Source: an uncultured Flavobacteriales bacterium
GTDB lineage: Bacteria; Bacteroidota; Bacteroidia; Flavobacteriales; Vicingaceae
Assembly (NCBI GenBank): GCA_946886085.1
Contig: CAMPHX010000002.1
Span: 1 to 17,962 of the forward strand
DNA length: 17,962 nt
Reading direction: 5' to 3'
Shown here: piece after piece, positions 5,944-13,337 of the stretch
Layout: every line of letters begins with the position of its first letter
Position numbering within the stretch: the stretch's first letter is position 1
The notes under the pieces: model-generated
Told to the model about the DNA's origin: nothing
Database searches by the model: none
What the model saw: only the letters and a program-made list of their open reading frames with translations
Program-made: the position numbers and the translations under genes

Positions 5944-8936
5944 GTAAAGAGAATCAAATAGAACTAAATCTCATAGAGCAACTAAAAGGGCTAAAATATA
6001 GTTACCGCCCCGACATAGTTGACAGAAAAACGCTTGAACAAAACTTCAAAGCAAAATTTGAAGAACTCAACCGTGTTCACTTATCAGATAATGAGTTTTT
6101 GAGACTTCGGGAAGAAATCATCAACTCGGATGTGTTTGTTGCATCAAAAAAATTACGTGAAAGACAATACTTTCAACGTGAGGACGGAACGCCTTTACAT
6201 TACACTTTAGTAAATATCAAAGATTGGTGCAAAAATGATTTTGAAGTTATCAGTCAGTTACGCATCAACACAGAAAACAGCCATCAACGCTACGACATCA
6301 TTTTATTGATAAACGGATTGCCAGTGGTGCAAATCGAGTTGAAGAAACTTGATATTTCACCAAGAAAAGCAATGCAACAAATTGTGGATTACAAAAACGA
6401 ACCTGGCAACGGTTACGGAAATTCATTGCTTTGCTTTATGCAGTTGTTTGTTGTGAGCAATCGAACTAACACATATTATTTTGCCAACAACAAAATACAG
6501 CATTTTCAATTTAATGCAGACGAACAGTTTTTGCCGATTTACCAATTAGCAGACGAAACAAATAAGAAAATTACACACCTTGATTCATTCACTGAAAAAT
6601 TTCTAAGCAAGTGTACGCTTGGAGAAATGATAAGCAAGTATATGGTTTTGGTAGAGAGCGAACAAAAATTGCTCGTAATGCGACCGTATCAGATTTATGC
6701 AGTAAAAGCAATTGAAGAATGTGTGAAACAAAACAGAGGAAACGGATATATCTGGCACACTACAGGTAGCGGTAAAACTTTGACCTCTTTTAAAGCTTCT
6801 ACCCTTTTAAAGGACAATCCCGAAATTGAAAAATGTTTGTTTGTGGTTGACCGTAAAGACCTTGACCGACAAACCAGAGAGGAATTTAATAAATTTCAGG
6901 AAGGAAGTGTGGAAGAAAACACCAATACAGAAACTTTAGTAAAACGTTTGCTTTCTACAGATTATGCCGACAAGGTGATTGTTACTACCATTCAAAAATT
7001 GGGCTTGGCATTAGATGGAACTTACAAAAAGAACTATAAAGAAAGGTTAGAGCCATTAAGCAAAAAACGAGTAGTTTTCATCTTTGACGAGTGTCACCGT
7101 TCACAATTTGGAGAGAATCACAAAGCGATTAAAGAGTTTTTTCCAAATGCTCAATTATTTGGCTTTACTGGTACACCTATTTTTGATGAAAACGCCACTT
7201 ACAGCATAAGAGAAGGAGAATATGCCTCATACAAAACAACGGAGGACATTTTTCAACAAAGGCTGCACGCTTATACTATTACCCACGCAATAGACGACAA
7301 AAACGTTTTGCGATTTCATATTGATTATTTCAAGGGTAATAAAAACCAAAAACCCGGAGAAGCAATTTCAAGGCAAGCAGTAGTTGAAGCCATTTTAAAT
7401 AAGCACAATGCAGCCACCAATTCAAGAAGATTCAACGCTGTTTTGGCAACGGCTTCAATCAATAATGCCATTGAGTATTATGAGCTTTTCAAAGAATTAC
7501 AAAAGAAAAAACAAACGGAAAATCCTGAATATGTTCCGTTAAATATTGCTTGTGTGTTTTCTCCGCCCTCTCAACTTATTGCAAAACAGGGAGACCAACA
7601 AAGTCAGAAAAATGCAGCCGACATCAAGCAATTGCAGGAAGATTTAACACAGGAGCGTGAGGATAACAAACAAAATCCAGAAGAAAAGAAAAAAGCTCTG
7701 ACTGAAATTATTGAAGATTACAACAGGCAATTCAATACCAATCATAGCATTAACGAATTTGATTTATACTATCAGGATGTTCAAAGACGAATAAAAGACC
7801 AACAATACAGCAACAAAGATTATCCGCACGAAAATAAGATTGATATTACCATAGTGGTAGATATGTTGCTCACAGGCTTTGACAGCAAATACCTCAATAC
7901 TTTATATGTGGACAAAAACCTGAAATACCACGGATTGATTCAGGCATTTTCACGCACTAATCGTGTATTGAATGACACCAAGCCTTACGGTAACATTTTA
8001 GATTTTCGTTCGCAACAAGAAAGCGTAAATCAGGCGATTGCACTTTTCTCAGGAGAAGACAACGGCAAGGCAAGAGAAATTTGGTTGGTTGACCCTGCCC
8101 CTGTAATGATTGACAAATACAAAGAAGCCGTTGAGAAATTAGGGGTGTTTATGCAGGAGCATAATTTGGCAAACGAACCACAGGAAGTTTATAATCTGAA
8201 AGGTGATGCAGCAAGAATTGCTTTTGTACAAAACTTTAAGGAAGTGCAACGGCTCAAAACACAGCTTGACCAATACACAGACTTAGACGAACAACAAAAG
8301 GCAAAAATTAAAGCCATTTTGCCTGATGATACATTGCAAGAGTTCCGCAGTTCATATATTGAAACAGCCAAACAATTACGAGAGATACAGCAAAAGGAAG
8401 GTGAAAATGCTCCGCCCGAAATTCAACAACTCGATTTTGAATTTGTATTGTTTGCTTCTGCCGTGATTGATTATGACTACATAATGAATCTAATTGCAGA
8501 CAGCACACAAAAGAAACCTGCCAAGCAAAAAATGACCAAATCACAAGTGATTAGCTTGTTGAAATCAAATTCCAATTTAATGGATGAGGAAGAAGATTTA
8601 ACCGAGTACATCAATAGTTTGGATTGGGAGAGCGGTCAAGATGTTGAAACGCTTCGCAAGGGTTATGACACTTTCAAAGACGATAAATACAATAAGGAAA
8701 TAGCTTCTATTGCCAATAAACACGGCTTACAAACGGCAGACTTGAAAAAGTTCATAGATAAGATAATGAGCCGAATGATTTTTGACGGTGAAAAACTCAC
8801 TGACCTTTTAGAGCCATTGGATTTGAATTGGAAAGAACGCAGAGTAAGAGAATTGGCATTGATGGAAGACTTAGTGCCACAATTAAAGAAACTTGCCCAA
8901 GGGCGTGAAATTTCAGGATTAGCAGCGTATGAGTAA
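5940..8936 (+). CDS. hsdR: Type I restriction enzyme R subunit (endonuclease and DNA translocase)
   Basis: The motor and nuclease subunit of a Type I restriction complex, 998 residues, normal length for HsdR. The N-terminal PD-(D/E)XK nuclease has RYDII with D119 and QIELKK with E133 and K135. The SF2 helicase core follows: Walker A TGSGKT (275-280), DECH box (383-386), TGTP motif III (410-413) and motif VI QAFSRTNR (668-675). The C-terminal helical region should bind HsdM/HsdS. It would pump DNA past the bound complex and cut at a distance from unmethylated sites. It is second in the operon, overlapping the XRE gene by 4 bases and hsdS by 8. Restriction is thus encoded upstream of the methylase subunit, which makes control at establishment important. 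All key motifs look intact. Confidence 0.95.
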   Translation: MSKENQIELNLIEQLKGLKYSYRPDIVDRKTLEQNFKAKFEELNRVHLSDNEFLRLREEIINSDVFVASKKLRERQYFQREDGTPLHYTLVNIKDWCKNDFEVISQLRINTENSHQRYDIILLINGLPVVQIELKKLDISPRKAMQQIVDYKNEPGNGYGNSLLCFMQLFVVSNRTNTYYFANNKIQHFQFNADEQFLPIYQLADETNKKITHLDSFTEKFLSKCTLGEMISKYMVLVESEQKLLVMRPYQIYAVKAIEECVKQNRGNGYIWHTTGSGKTLTSFKASTLLKDNPEIEKCLFVVDRKDLDRQTREEFNKFQEGSVEENTNTETLVKRLLSTDYADKVIVTTIQKLGLALDGTYKKNYKERLEPLSKKRVVFIFDECHRSQFGENHKAIKEFFPNAQLFGFTGTPIFDENATYSIREGEYASYKTTEDIFQQRLHAYTITHAIDDKNVLRFHIDYFKGNKNQKPGEAISRQAVVEAILNKHNAATNSRRFNAVLATASINNAIEYYELFKELQKKKQTENPEYVPLNIACVFSPPSQLIAKQGDQQSQKNAADIKQLQEDLTQEREDNKQNPEEKKKALTEIIEDYNRQFNTNHSINEFDLYYQDVQRRIKDQQYSNKDYPHENKIDITIVVDMLLTGFDSKYLNTLYVDKNLKYHGLIQAFSRTNRVLNDTKPYGNILDFRSQQESVNQAIALFSGEDNGKAREIWLVDPAPVMIDKYKEAVEKLGVFMQEHNLANEPQEVYNLKGDAARIAFVQNFKEVQRLKTQLDQYTDLDEQQKAKIKAILPDDTLQEFRSSYIETAKQLREIQQKEGENAPPEIQQLDFEFVLFASAVIDYDYIMNLIADSTQKKPAKQKMTKSQVISLLKSNSNLMDEEEDLTEYINSLDWESGQDVETLRKGYDTFKDDKYNKEIASIANKHGLQTADLKKFIDKIMSRMIFDGEKLTDLLEPLDLNWKERRVRELALMEDLVPQLKKLAQGREISGLAAYE

Positions 8937-10179
8937 GAAGAATAAACGAATACCCGAATTGCGTTTTCCTGAGTTTAAGAATGAGGGAGAATGGGAAATA
9001 AAAACTATAGGAGACGTAGCAAACTCTGAAAGTTCAAGTATGGCTCTAAATAAACTTGACCTCAAGCCAACGGGCTATCCTGTTTATGGTGCTGATAGTA
9101 TCGTTGGTTATATTGACGAATTTCAACATAAAGATAAATATATTTCTATTGTGAAAGATGGTTCGGGAGTTGGAAGATTGAATCTATGCCAAAGCAATTC
9201 ATCTATTCTAGGCACACTAACCAGTTTAAAATCAAAAAATAAGAAACAATATGATTTAGTTTGGCTTTATTATCTATTGAACACGGTAGATTTTTCCGTT
9301 TATGTCAAAGGAGCAGGAATACCTCATATTTATTATTCTGATTTTAAAAATGAAATTGTTCCTGTACCCAACCCAAAGGAACAGCAAAAAATAGCTTCTT
9401 GCCTTGCTTCCCTAGATGATTTGATTGAATCCCACAACCAAAAGTTAGATTTACTAAAAGACCACAAAAAAGGTTTGATGCAAAATCTTTTTCCGCAAGA
9501 GGGTGAGAAAGTGCCCAACTTTCGTTTTCCTGAATTCAAAAAGGATGGAAATTGGATAAAAGAAACTGTTGGTGATATTTATGAATTTAAAGTTACAAAT
9601 TCATTTTCAAGAGAAAATTTGAATTATGAAAATGGTACGGTGAAGAATATTCACTATGGAGATATACATACAAAATTCAACACCTTATTTGATATTGCTA
9701 AAGAGGATGTACCTTTTATAAATCCAGATGTCTCCATTGAAAAAATAAGAAAGGAAAGTTATTGCAATGTTGGGGATATAGTTTTTGCAGATGCTTCTGA
9801 AGATATGAATGATGTAGGCAAGAGTATTGAAATCGTCAATTTGAGTAATGAGAAGCTGGTTTCGGGTCTACATACCTTGCTGGCAAGGCAAAAGAAAAAG
9901 AAATTGGCAATTGGTTTTGGCGGGTATTTATTCAAATCAGGCTGGGTTAGAAAACAAATACAACGAGAAGCGCAAGGAGCAAAGGTTTTAGGCATTTCAG
10001 CGACAAGGATTTCAAATGTTCAAATATTATATCCTGATAACCACAAGGAACAACAAAAAATTTCTTCGTGTCTTGCATCTTTAGATGAGCTTATCACCGA
10101 AAATACTGAGAAAATCGAGCAATTGAAGCGGCACAAAAAGGGATTGATGCAGGGTTTGTTTCCGAAAATGAATGATTAG
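8929..10179 (+). CDS. hsdS: Type I restriction enzyme S subunit (DNA specificity)
   Basis: The sequence-recognition subunit, 416 residues. It has the classic two-repeat build: a target-recognition domain (about 20-150), a central conserved helix KEQQKIASCLASLDDL... (150-190), a second target-recognition domain (about 205-370) and a C-terminal copy of the same helix (373-416). Both halves start with near-identical RFPEFK segments (12-17 and 199-204), and both helices end HKKGLMQxLFP. These define the two half-sites of a bipartite target, which cannot be read from sequence alone. It overlaps hsdR by 8 bases and ends 2 bases before prrC. The internal duplication would allow domain shuffling by recombination. 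No premature stop or inverted second hsdS copy is present in the window. Confidence 0.93.
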   Translation: MSKKNKRIPELRFPEFKNEGEWEIKTIGDVANSESSSMALNKLDLKPTGYPVYGADSIVGYIDEFQHKDKYISIVKDGSGVGRLNLCQSNSSILGTLTSLKSKNKKQYDLVWLYYLLNTVDFSVYVKGAGIPHIYYSDFKNEIVPVPNPKEQQKIASCLASLDDLIESHNQKLDLLKDHKKGLMQNLFPQEGEKVPNFRFPEFKKDGNWIKETVGDIYEFKVTNSFSRENLNYENGTVKNIHYGDIHTKFNTLFDIAKEDVPFINPDVSIEKIRKESYCNVGDIVFADASEDMNDVGKSIEIVNLSNEKLVSGLHTLLARQKKKKLAIGFGGYLFKSGWVRKQIQREAQGAKVLGISATRISNVQILYPDNHKEQQKISSCLASLDELITENTEKIEQLKRHKKGLMQGLFPKMND

Positions 10180-10181
10180 AA

Positions 10182-11309
10182 ATGAGCGGTAAAAAGAAAC
10201 TATATAAGTACAAAACATTGAAAAATGTGGCTGTAAGATTAAGGGACGATTTAAACAATCATCACTTTGTTTTGCTGTATGCCTACAATGGAACAGGCAA
10301 AACACGCCTTTCAATGGAGTTTAAGAATATCGGCAAGAAGAAAAAGAAAAACCCTGTAACTGATACACTTTATTACAATGCTTTCACAGAAGACCTTTTC
10401 CATTGGAACAATGACCTTGAGAATGATTTAGAAAGGCATCTAATTATAAATACTAAGTCTGCATTTTTTGATGGATTTAAGGAGTTGGCTTTAGATGAAA
10501 AAATTTTTGGTTATCTAGAACGTTACGCTGATTTTAATTTTGACCTTGACTTCACTAAGAAAACCATTTCATTTAAAAAACAAGTAAAAAATCTAAAATT
10601 CAAACCTGATTCTGGCGAACCTGAATATATTATGCAGTCAGATATTAAGGTTTCTAGAGGTGAGGAGAATATTTTTATTTGGTGTATTTTCCTTGTTCTA
10701 ATTGAACTTGCTATTGATGATGATGGGAATGGCCCATACAACTGGGTAAAATACATTTATATAGACGACCCAATTTCATCACTTGACGACAATAACGCCA
10801 TTGGTGTAGCAAGTGATTTAGCCAAACTTTTGAAAAAAGGAAAGGGCAAAGTTAAAGTAGTTATTTCTTCTCATCATTCATTGTTCTATAATGTGATGTA
10901 TAATGAGCTAAAGAAGATTGAACACAAAAGCCACTTTCTTCATAAAAACGGTGTAGAAGGTTACGTTTTAAGGGCTACAGATGAAACACCTTTTTTTCAC
11001 CACGTAGCAATGTTAACCGAATTGAAGAAAGTTTCTGAAAATGGACAAGTAAACACTTATCACTTTAATATGTTGAGAGCGATTTTGGAAAAAACATCTA
11101 CATTCTTTGGTTTTGATGACTTTTCAAAATGTATCAATGGTGTTGAAGATGAATTGCTTTTTTCACGTGCTTTAAACTTGCTAAGTCACGGTAAATATTC
11201 AATTTATCAGCCAGTGGAAATGAATGAAGACAACAAAGAATTGTTCAACAGAATATTAACTGCATTTTTGGGGAAATACGAATTCCAATTGCCTGAAATA
11301 TTCGCATAA
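10182..11309 (+). CDS. prrC: PrrC-type anticodon nuclease (tRNA-Lys cleaving, ABC-ATPase regulated)
   Basis: A protein of 375 residues, close to the roughly 396 of E. coli PrrC, in the same kind of locus (inside a Type I hsd operon). The N-terminal ABC-ATPase has Walker A YNGTGKT (35-41), signature-like SRGEE (158-162), Walker B and D-loop IDDPISSLDD (194-203), and an H-loop SSHH (229-232). The segment LYYNAFTEDLFHWNNDLE (63-80) closely recalls E. coli PrrC as I remember it. The C-terminal nuclease shows R299-x3-E303 (LRAILEKTSTFFGF) and H336 (LLSHGKYS), equivalent in order and spacing to the Arg320, Glu324, His356 catalytic triad. In the known system the Type I complex keeps PrrC inactive; a phage anti-restriction peptide, with nucleotide signals, releases it to cut tRNA-Lys at the anticodon and stop phage growth. 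Here it sits between hsdS and hsdM. All key residues are present, so activity is plausible. Confidence 0.88.
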   Translation: MSGKKKLYKYKTLKNVAVRLRDDLNNHHFVLLYAYNGTGKTRLSMEFKNIGKKKKKNPVTDTLYYNAFTEDLFHWNNDLENDLERHLIINTKSAFFDGFKELALDEKIFGYLERYADFNFDLDFTKKTISFKKQVKNLKFKPDSGEPEYIMQSDIKVSRGEENIFIWCIFLVLIELAIDDDGNGPYNWVKYIYIDDPISSLDDNNAIGVASDLAKLLKKGKGKVKVVISSHHSLFYNVMYNELKKIEHKSHFLHKNGVEGYVLRATDETPFFHHVAMLTELKKVSENGQVNTYHFNMLRAILEKTSTFFGFDDFSKCINGVEDELLFSRALNLLSHGKYSIYQPVEMNEDNKELFNRILTAFLGKYEFQLPEIFA

Positions 11310-11320
11310 AATAGAAGTCA

Positions 11321-12952
11321 ATGACACAAAAAGAACAAAATAAAAAATTAGGCGATACCCTTTGGGACATTGCCAATGATTTAAGAGGCGTTATGAATGC
11401 GGATGATTTCCGTGATTATATGCTTTCTTTCCTATTCCTTAGATATTTGTCCTTCAACTATGAAGAAGCTGCAAAAAAAGAATTAGGTAAAGATTATCCG
11501 CCAAGTCCTTCAAAAGATTTAAGAGCAGACTTTTTAGTACCACCGCCTTTGGAACTTTGGTACAAAAAAAATAAGGGAGATATTAATGAGTTTGAGGAAC
11601 AGATGCGGAAAAAAGTGCATTATGTTATCAAGCCAAAATTTTTGTGGAGCAACATCACTGAATTGGCACGAACTCAAAACGGAGATTTATTAGAAACACT
11701 CCAAAAAGGATTTCGATACATAGAAGATGAATCGTTTGAAAGTTCATTTAAAGGTTTGTTTTCTGAAATCAATTTGAATTCTGAAAAACTCGGTAAAACA
11801 CCTAAAGAAAGAAACGATAAACTTTGCAAGATAATAACCAAAATAGCGGAAGGCATTGCTGATTTTTCTACTGATACTGACACGCTTGGTGATGCTTACG
11901 AATATTTGATTGGAAAATTTGCAGCGGGTTCTGGAAAAAAGGCAGGTGAATTTTATACGCCCCAACAAATTTCAACGATTCTGTCAAGAATTGTTCTGTT
12001 AGATTCACAAGACCCAACAACTGGTTACAAGAACAAATTGAACAGGGTTTTGGATTTCACTTGTGGTTCCGGTTCTTTGCTCTTAAACGTAAGAACACAA
12101 CTAAAGAAAGCTAAAGGAAGTATAGGCAAAGTTTTCGGCCAAGAAAAAAATGTTACGACTTATAATCTTGCCCGAATGAATATGCTTTTGCACGGTATGA
12201 AAGATACCGAGTTTGAGATATTCCACGGTGATACGTTACTCAATCAATGGGATTTACTCAATGAAATGAATCCGAGCAAAAAAATTGAGTTTGATGCCAT
12301 TGTAGCCAATCCACCATTTAGTTTACGTTGGGAGCCAACCGACACTTTAGCAGAAGATTTTCGCTTTAAAGGATATGGTTTAGCTCCTAAGTCAGCAGCA
12401 GACTTTGCTTTTCTCTTACACGGTTTTCACTTTTTATCTAAAGAGGGAACTATGGCTATTATTCTGCCTCACGGAGTTTTATTCCGTGGCGGTGCAGAAG
12501 CACGAATCAGGGAAAAACTTTTAAAAGAAAATTATATTGACACAGTAATTGGTTTGCCATCAAACTTATTCTACTCGACAGGAATTCCTGTTTGTATTTT
12601 GGTTTTGAAAAGATGTAAAAAACAAGATGATGTTTTGTTTATTAATGCTAGTGAACAATTTGTAAAAGGAAAACGCCAGAACGAACTTTCCGAAAAGCAT
12701 CTTGACAATATCGTAGAAACTTACAAATTCAGAAATGAAAGAGAGCGTTATTCTCGTAGAGTTTCACTGGACGAAATCAAGAAGAACGACTACAATCTGA
12801 ACATTTCAAGATATGTGAGTACCTCAGAAGACGAGATACAAATTGACTTGAAAGATGTAAACGCTAAATTGACAGAAATAAATAAAAGCATAAAAGTAAA
12901 CACAGAAAAACACAACCAATATTTGAAAGAGTTAGGATTGAAACTGATTTAA
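11321..12952 (+). CDS. hsdM: Type I restriction enzyme M subunit (adenine-N6 methyltransferase)
   Basis: The methylating subunit, 543 residues, normal for HsdM. The N-terminal helical domain begins with the family's characteristic DTLWDIANDLRG segment. The catalytic domain has the GEFYTPQQI motif ahead of AdoMet motif I DFTCGSG (245-251) and the catalytic NPPF (330-333) of gamma-class N6-adenine methyltransferases. The C-terminal helices would pair with HsdS. With HsdS it forms the methylase, and with HsdR the full restriction complex. It starts 11 bases after prrC and is last in the operon, so a transcript cut short after hsdR would make restriction without methylation unless regulated. The N-terminal sequence recalls the Type IC (EcoR124I/EcoprrI-like) group, the group PrrC is known to pair with. 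Confidence 0.95.
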   Translation: MTQKEQNKKLGDTLWDIANDLRGVMNADDFRDYMLSFLFLRYLSFNYEEAAKKELGKDYPPSPSKDLRADFLVPPPLELWYKKNKGDINEFEEQMRKKVHYVIKPKFLWSNITELARTQNGDLLETLQKGFRYIEDESFESSFKGLFSEINLNSEKLGKTPKERNDKLCKIITKIAEGIADFSTDTDTLGDAYEYLIGKFAAGSGKKAGEFYTPQQISTILSRIVLLDSQDPTTGYKNKLNRVLDFTCGSGSLLLNVRTQLKKAKGSIGKVFGQEKNVTTYNLARMNMLLHGMKDTEFEIFHGDTLLNQWDLLNEMNPSKKIEFDAIVANPPFSLRWEPTDTLAEDFRFKGYGLAPKSAADFAFLLHGFHFLSKEGTMAIILPHGVLFRGGAEARIREKLLKENYIDTVIGLPSNLFYSTGIPVCILVLKRCKKQDDVLFINASEQFVKGKRQNELSEKHLDNIVETYKFRNERERYSRRVSLDEIKKNDYNLNISRYVSTSEDEIQIDLKDVNAKLTEINKSIKVNTEKHNQYLKELGLKLI

Positions 12953-12963
12953 TGCCCACGCTA

Positions 12964-13032
12964 TTTGCAAGCACATTGCCAAAGCCCCACGAGCCAACGC
13001 TCAAACCAATGCTTTGGCAAAGAGCTTGCAAA
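12964..13032 (+). repeat. Structured hairpin repeat, copy D
   Basis: This is the strongest copy. TTTGCAAGC (12964-12972) pairs with GCTTGCAAA (13024-13032). ACA (12973-12975) faces AGA (13021-13023). TTGCCAAAGC (12976-12985) pairs with GCTTTGGCAA (13011-13020). That gives 19 base pairs around one 3x3 internal loop. The loop holds CCAACGCTCAAACC. It lies 11 bases after hsdM and could end the operon transcript, but A-rich rather than T-rich DNA follows directly. Confidence 0.8.
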
Positions 13033-13044
13033 GCCAACGCAAGA

Positions 13045-13091
13045 AAAATTGTTTTTAAAAAATTTCCCGACCCTTCAAAAAAATAAAAAAC
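13045..13091 (+). repeat. Right inverted block of cassette 3
   Basis: AAAATTGTTTTTAAAAAAT (13045-13063) and AAAAAAATAAAAAAC (13077-13091) mirror the blocks at 5569-5587 and 5544-5558 exactly. The order outward is hairpin, 19-mer, 15-mer, 9-mer (ATGGTTTAC, 13139-13147), then the R box, as at the left end of the cassette. The DNA is A/T-rich, so some similarity is cheap, but two exact blocks in mirrored order are not easily dismissed. No gene is seen in 12953-13337. Confidence 0.65.
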
Positions 13092-13169
13092 GCAACGCAC
13101 AACCCGACAGAAAATGACACGGAAACTCAATACTGACAATGGTTTACAAACACTGTGGAAAGAAGGCCA

Positions 13170-13303
13170 GCTTATAACAGCAGCTTGGCAAAATGGCGGG
13201 TTCAGTGCTAAATTCAAGTTCAGTTCTTCGATTGAACTTTTGTGCAAAACTGAACATTTGTGCTTCGATTTCCGCCACTTCGCCAAGCTGCGAAACGTTA
13301 TGG
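13170..13303 (+). other. attC site of cassette 3
   Basis: R'' GCTTATAAC (13170-13178) complements the start of its own cassette at 5397-5405. The stem CAGCTTGGC-AAAA-TGGCGG pairs with CCGCCA-CTTC-GCCAAGCTG around a four-base mismatch. It ends GCGAAACG followed by the core GTTATGG (13297-13303). An extra hairpin AAGTTCA...TGAACTT sits in the loop. Length is about 134 bp. Confidence 0.85.
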
Positions 13304-13337
13304 GCAACCTTAAAGAACCGACAGCATAAGAGAAAAA

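Larger units (their letters stand above)
5398..13297 (+). mobile_element. Integron gene cassette 3 (7.9 kb): Type I restriction-modification operon with anticodon nuclease
   Basis: The unit begins TTATAAGC at the crossover T5398. Its attC opens with R'' GCTTATAAC (13170-13178), an exact reverse complement, so the whole 7.9 kb reads as one cassette. It holds a 5' non-coding region of 357 bp (inverted block, hairpin C, promoter), five tightly linked genes, and a 3' non-coding region of 217 bp before R'' (hairpin D, inverted block). No internal attC was seen. This is far larger than the usual cassette and carries its own promoter and regulator, both uncommon in cassettes. Confidence 0.75.

Noticed and set aside
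90..13032. The four hairpins as extra attC sites
   Set aside because: They lack the R''/R' pair (no AAC...GTT ends) and do not complement cassette ends. They are also too short (58-69 bp) compared with the 132-136 bp sites here.
12964..13063. Hairpins as simple Rho-independent terminators
   Set aside because: No T-run follows the 3' arms, and the conserved internal and terminal loops are not needed for termination. They may still affect transcription, so I list them as structured repeats.
12864..13329. Open frames of 147 codons (minus) and 71 codons (plus) over the end of hsdM and attC
   Set aside because: Both are shadows of hsdM, hairpin D and attC; no start context or domain is visible.
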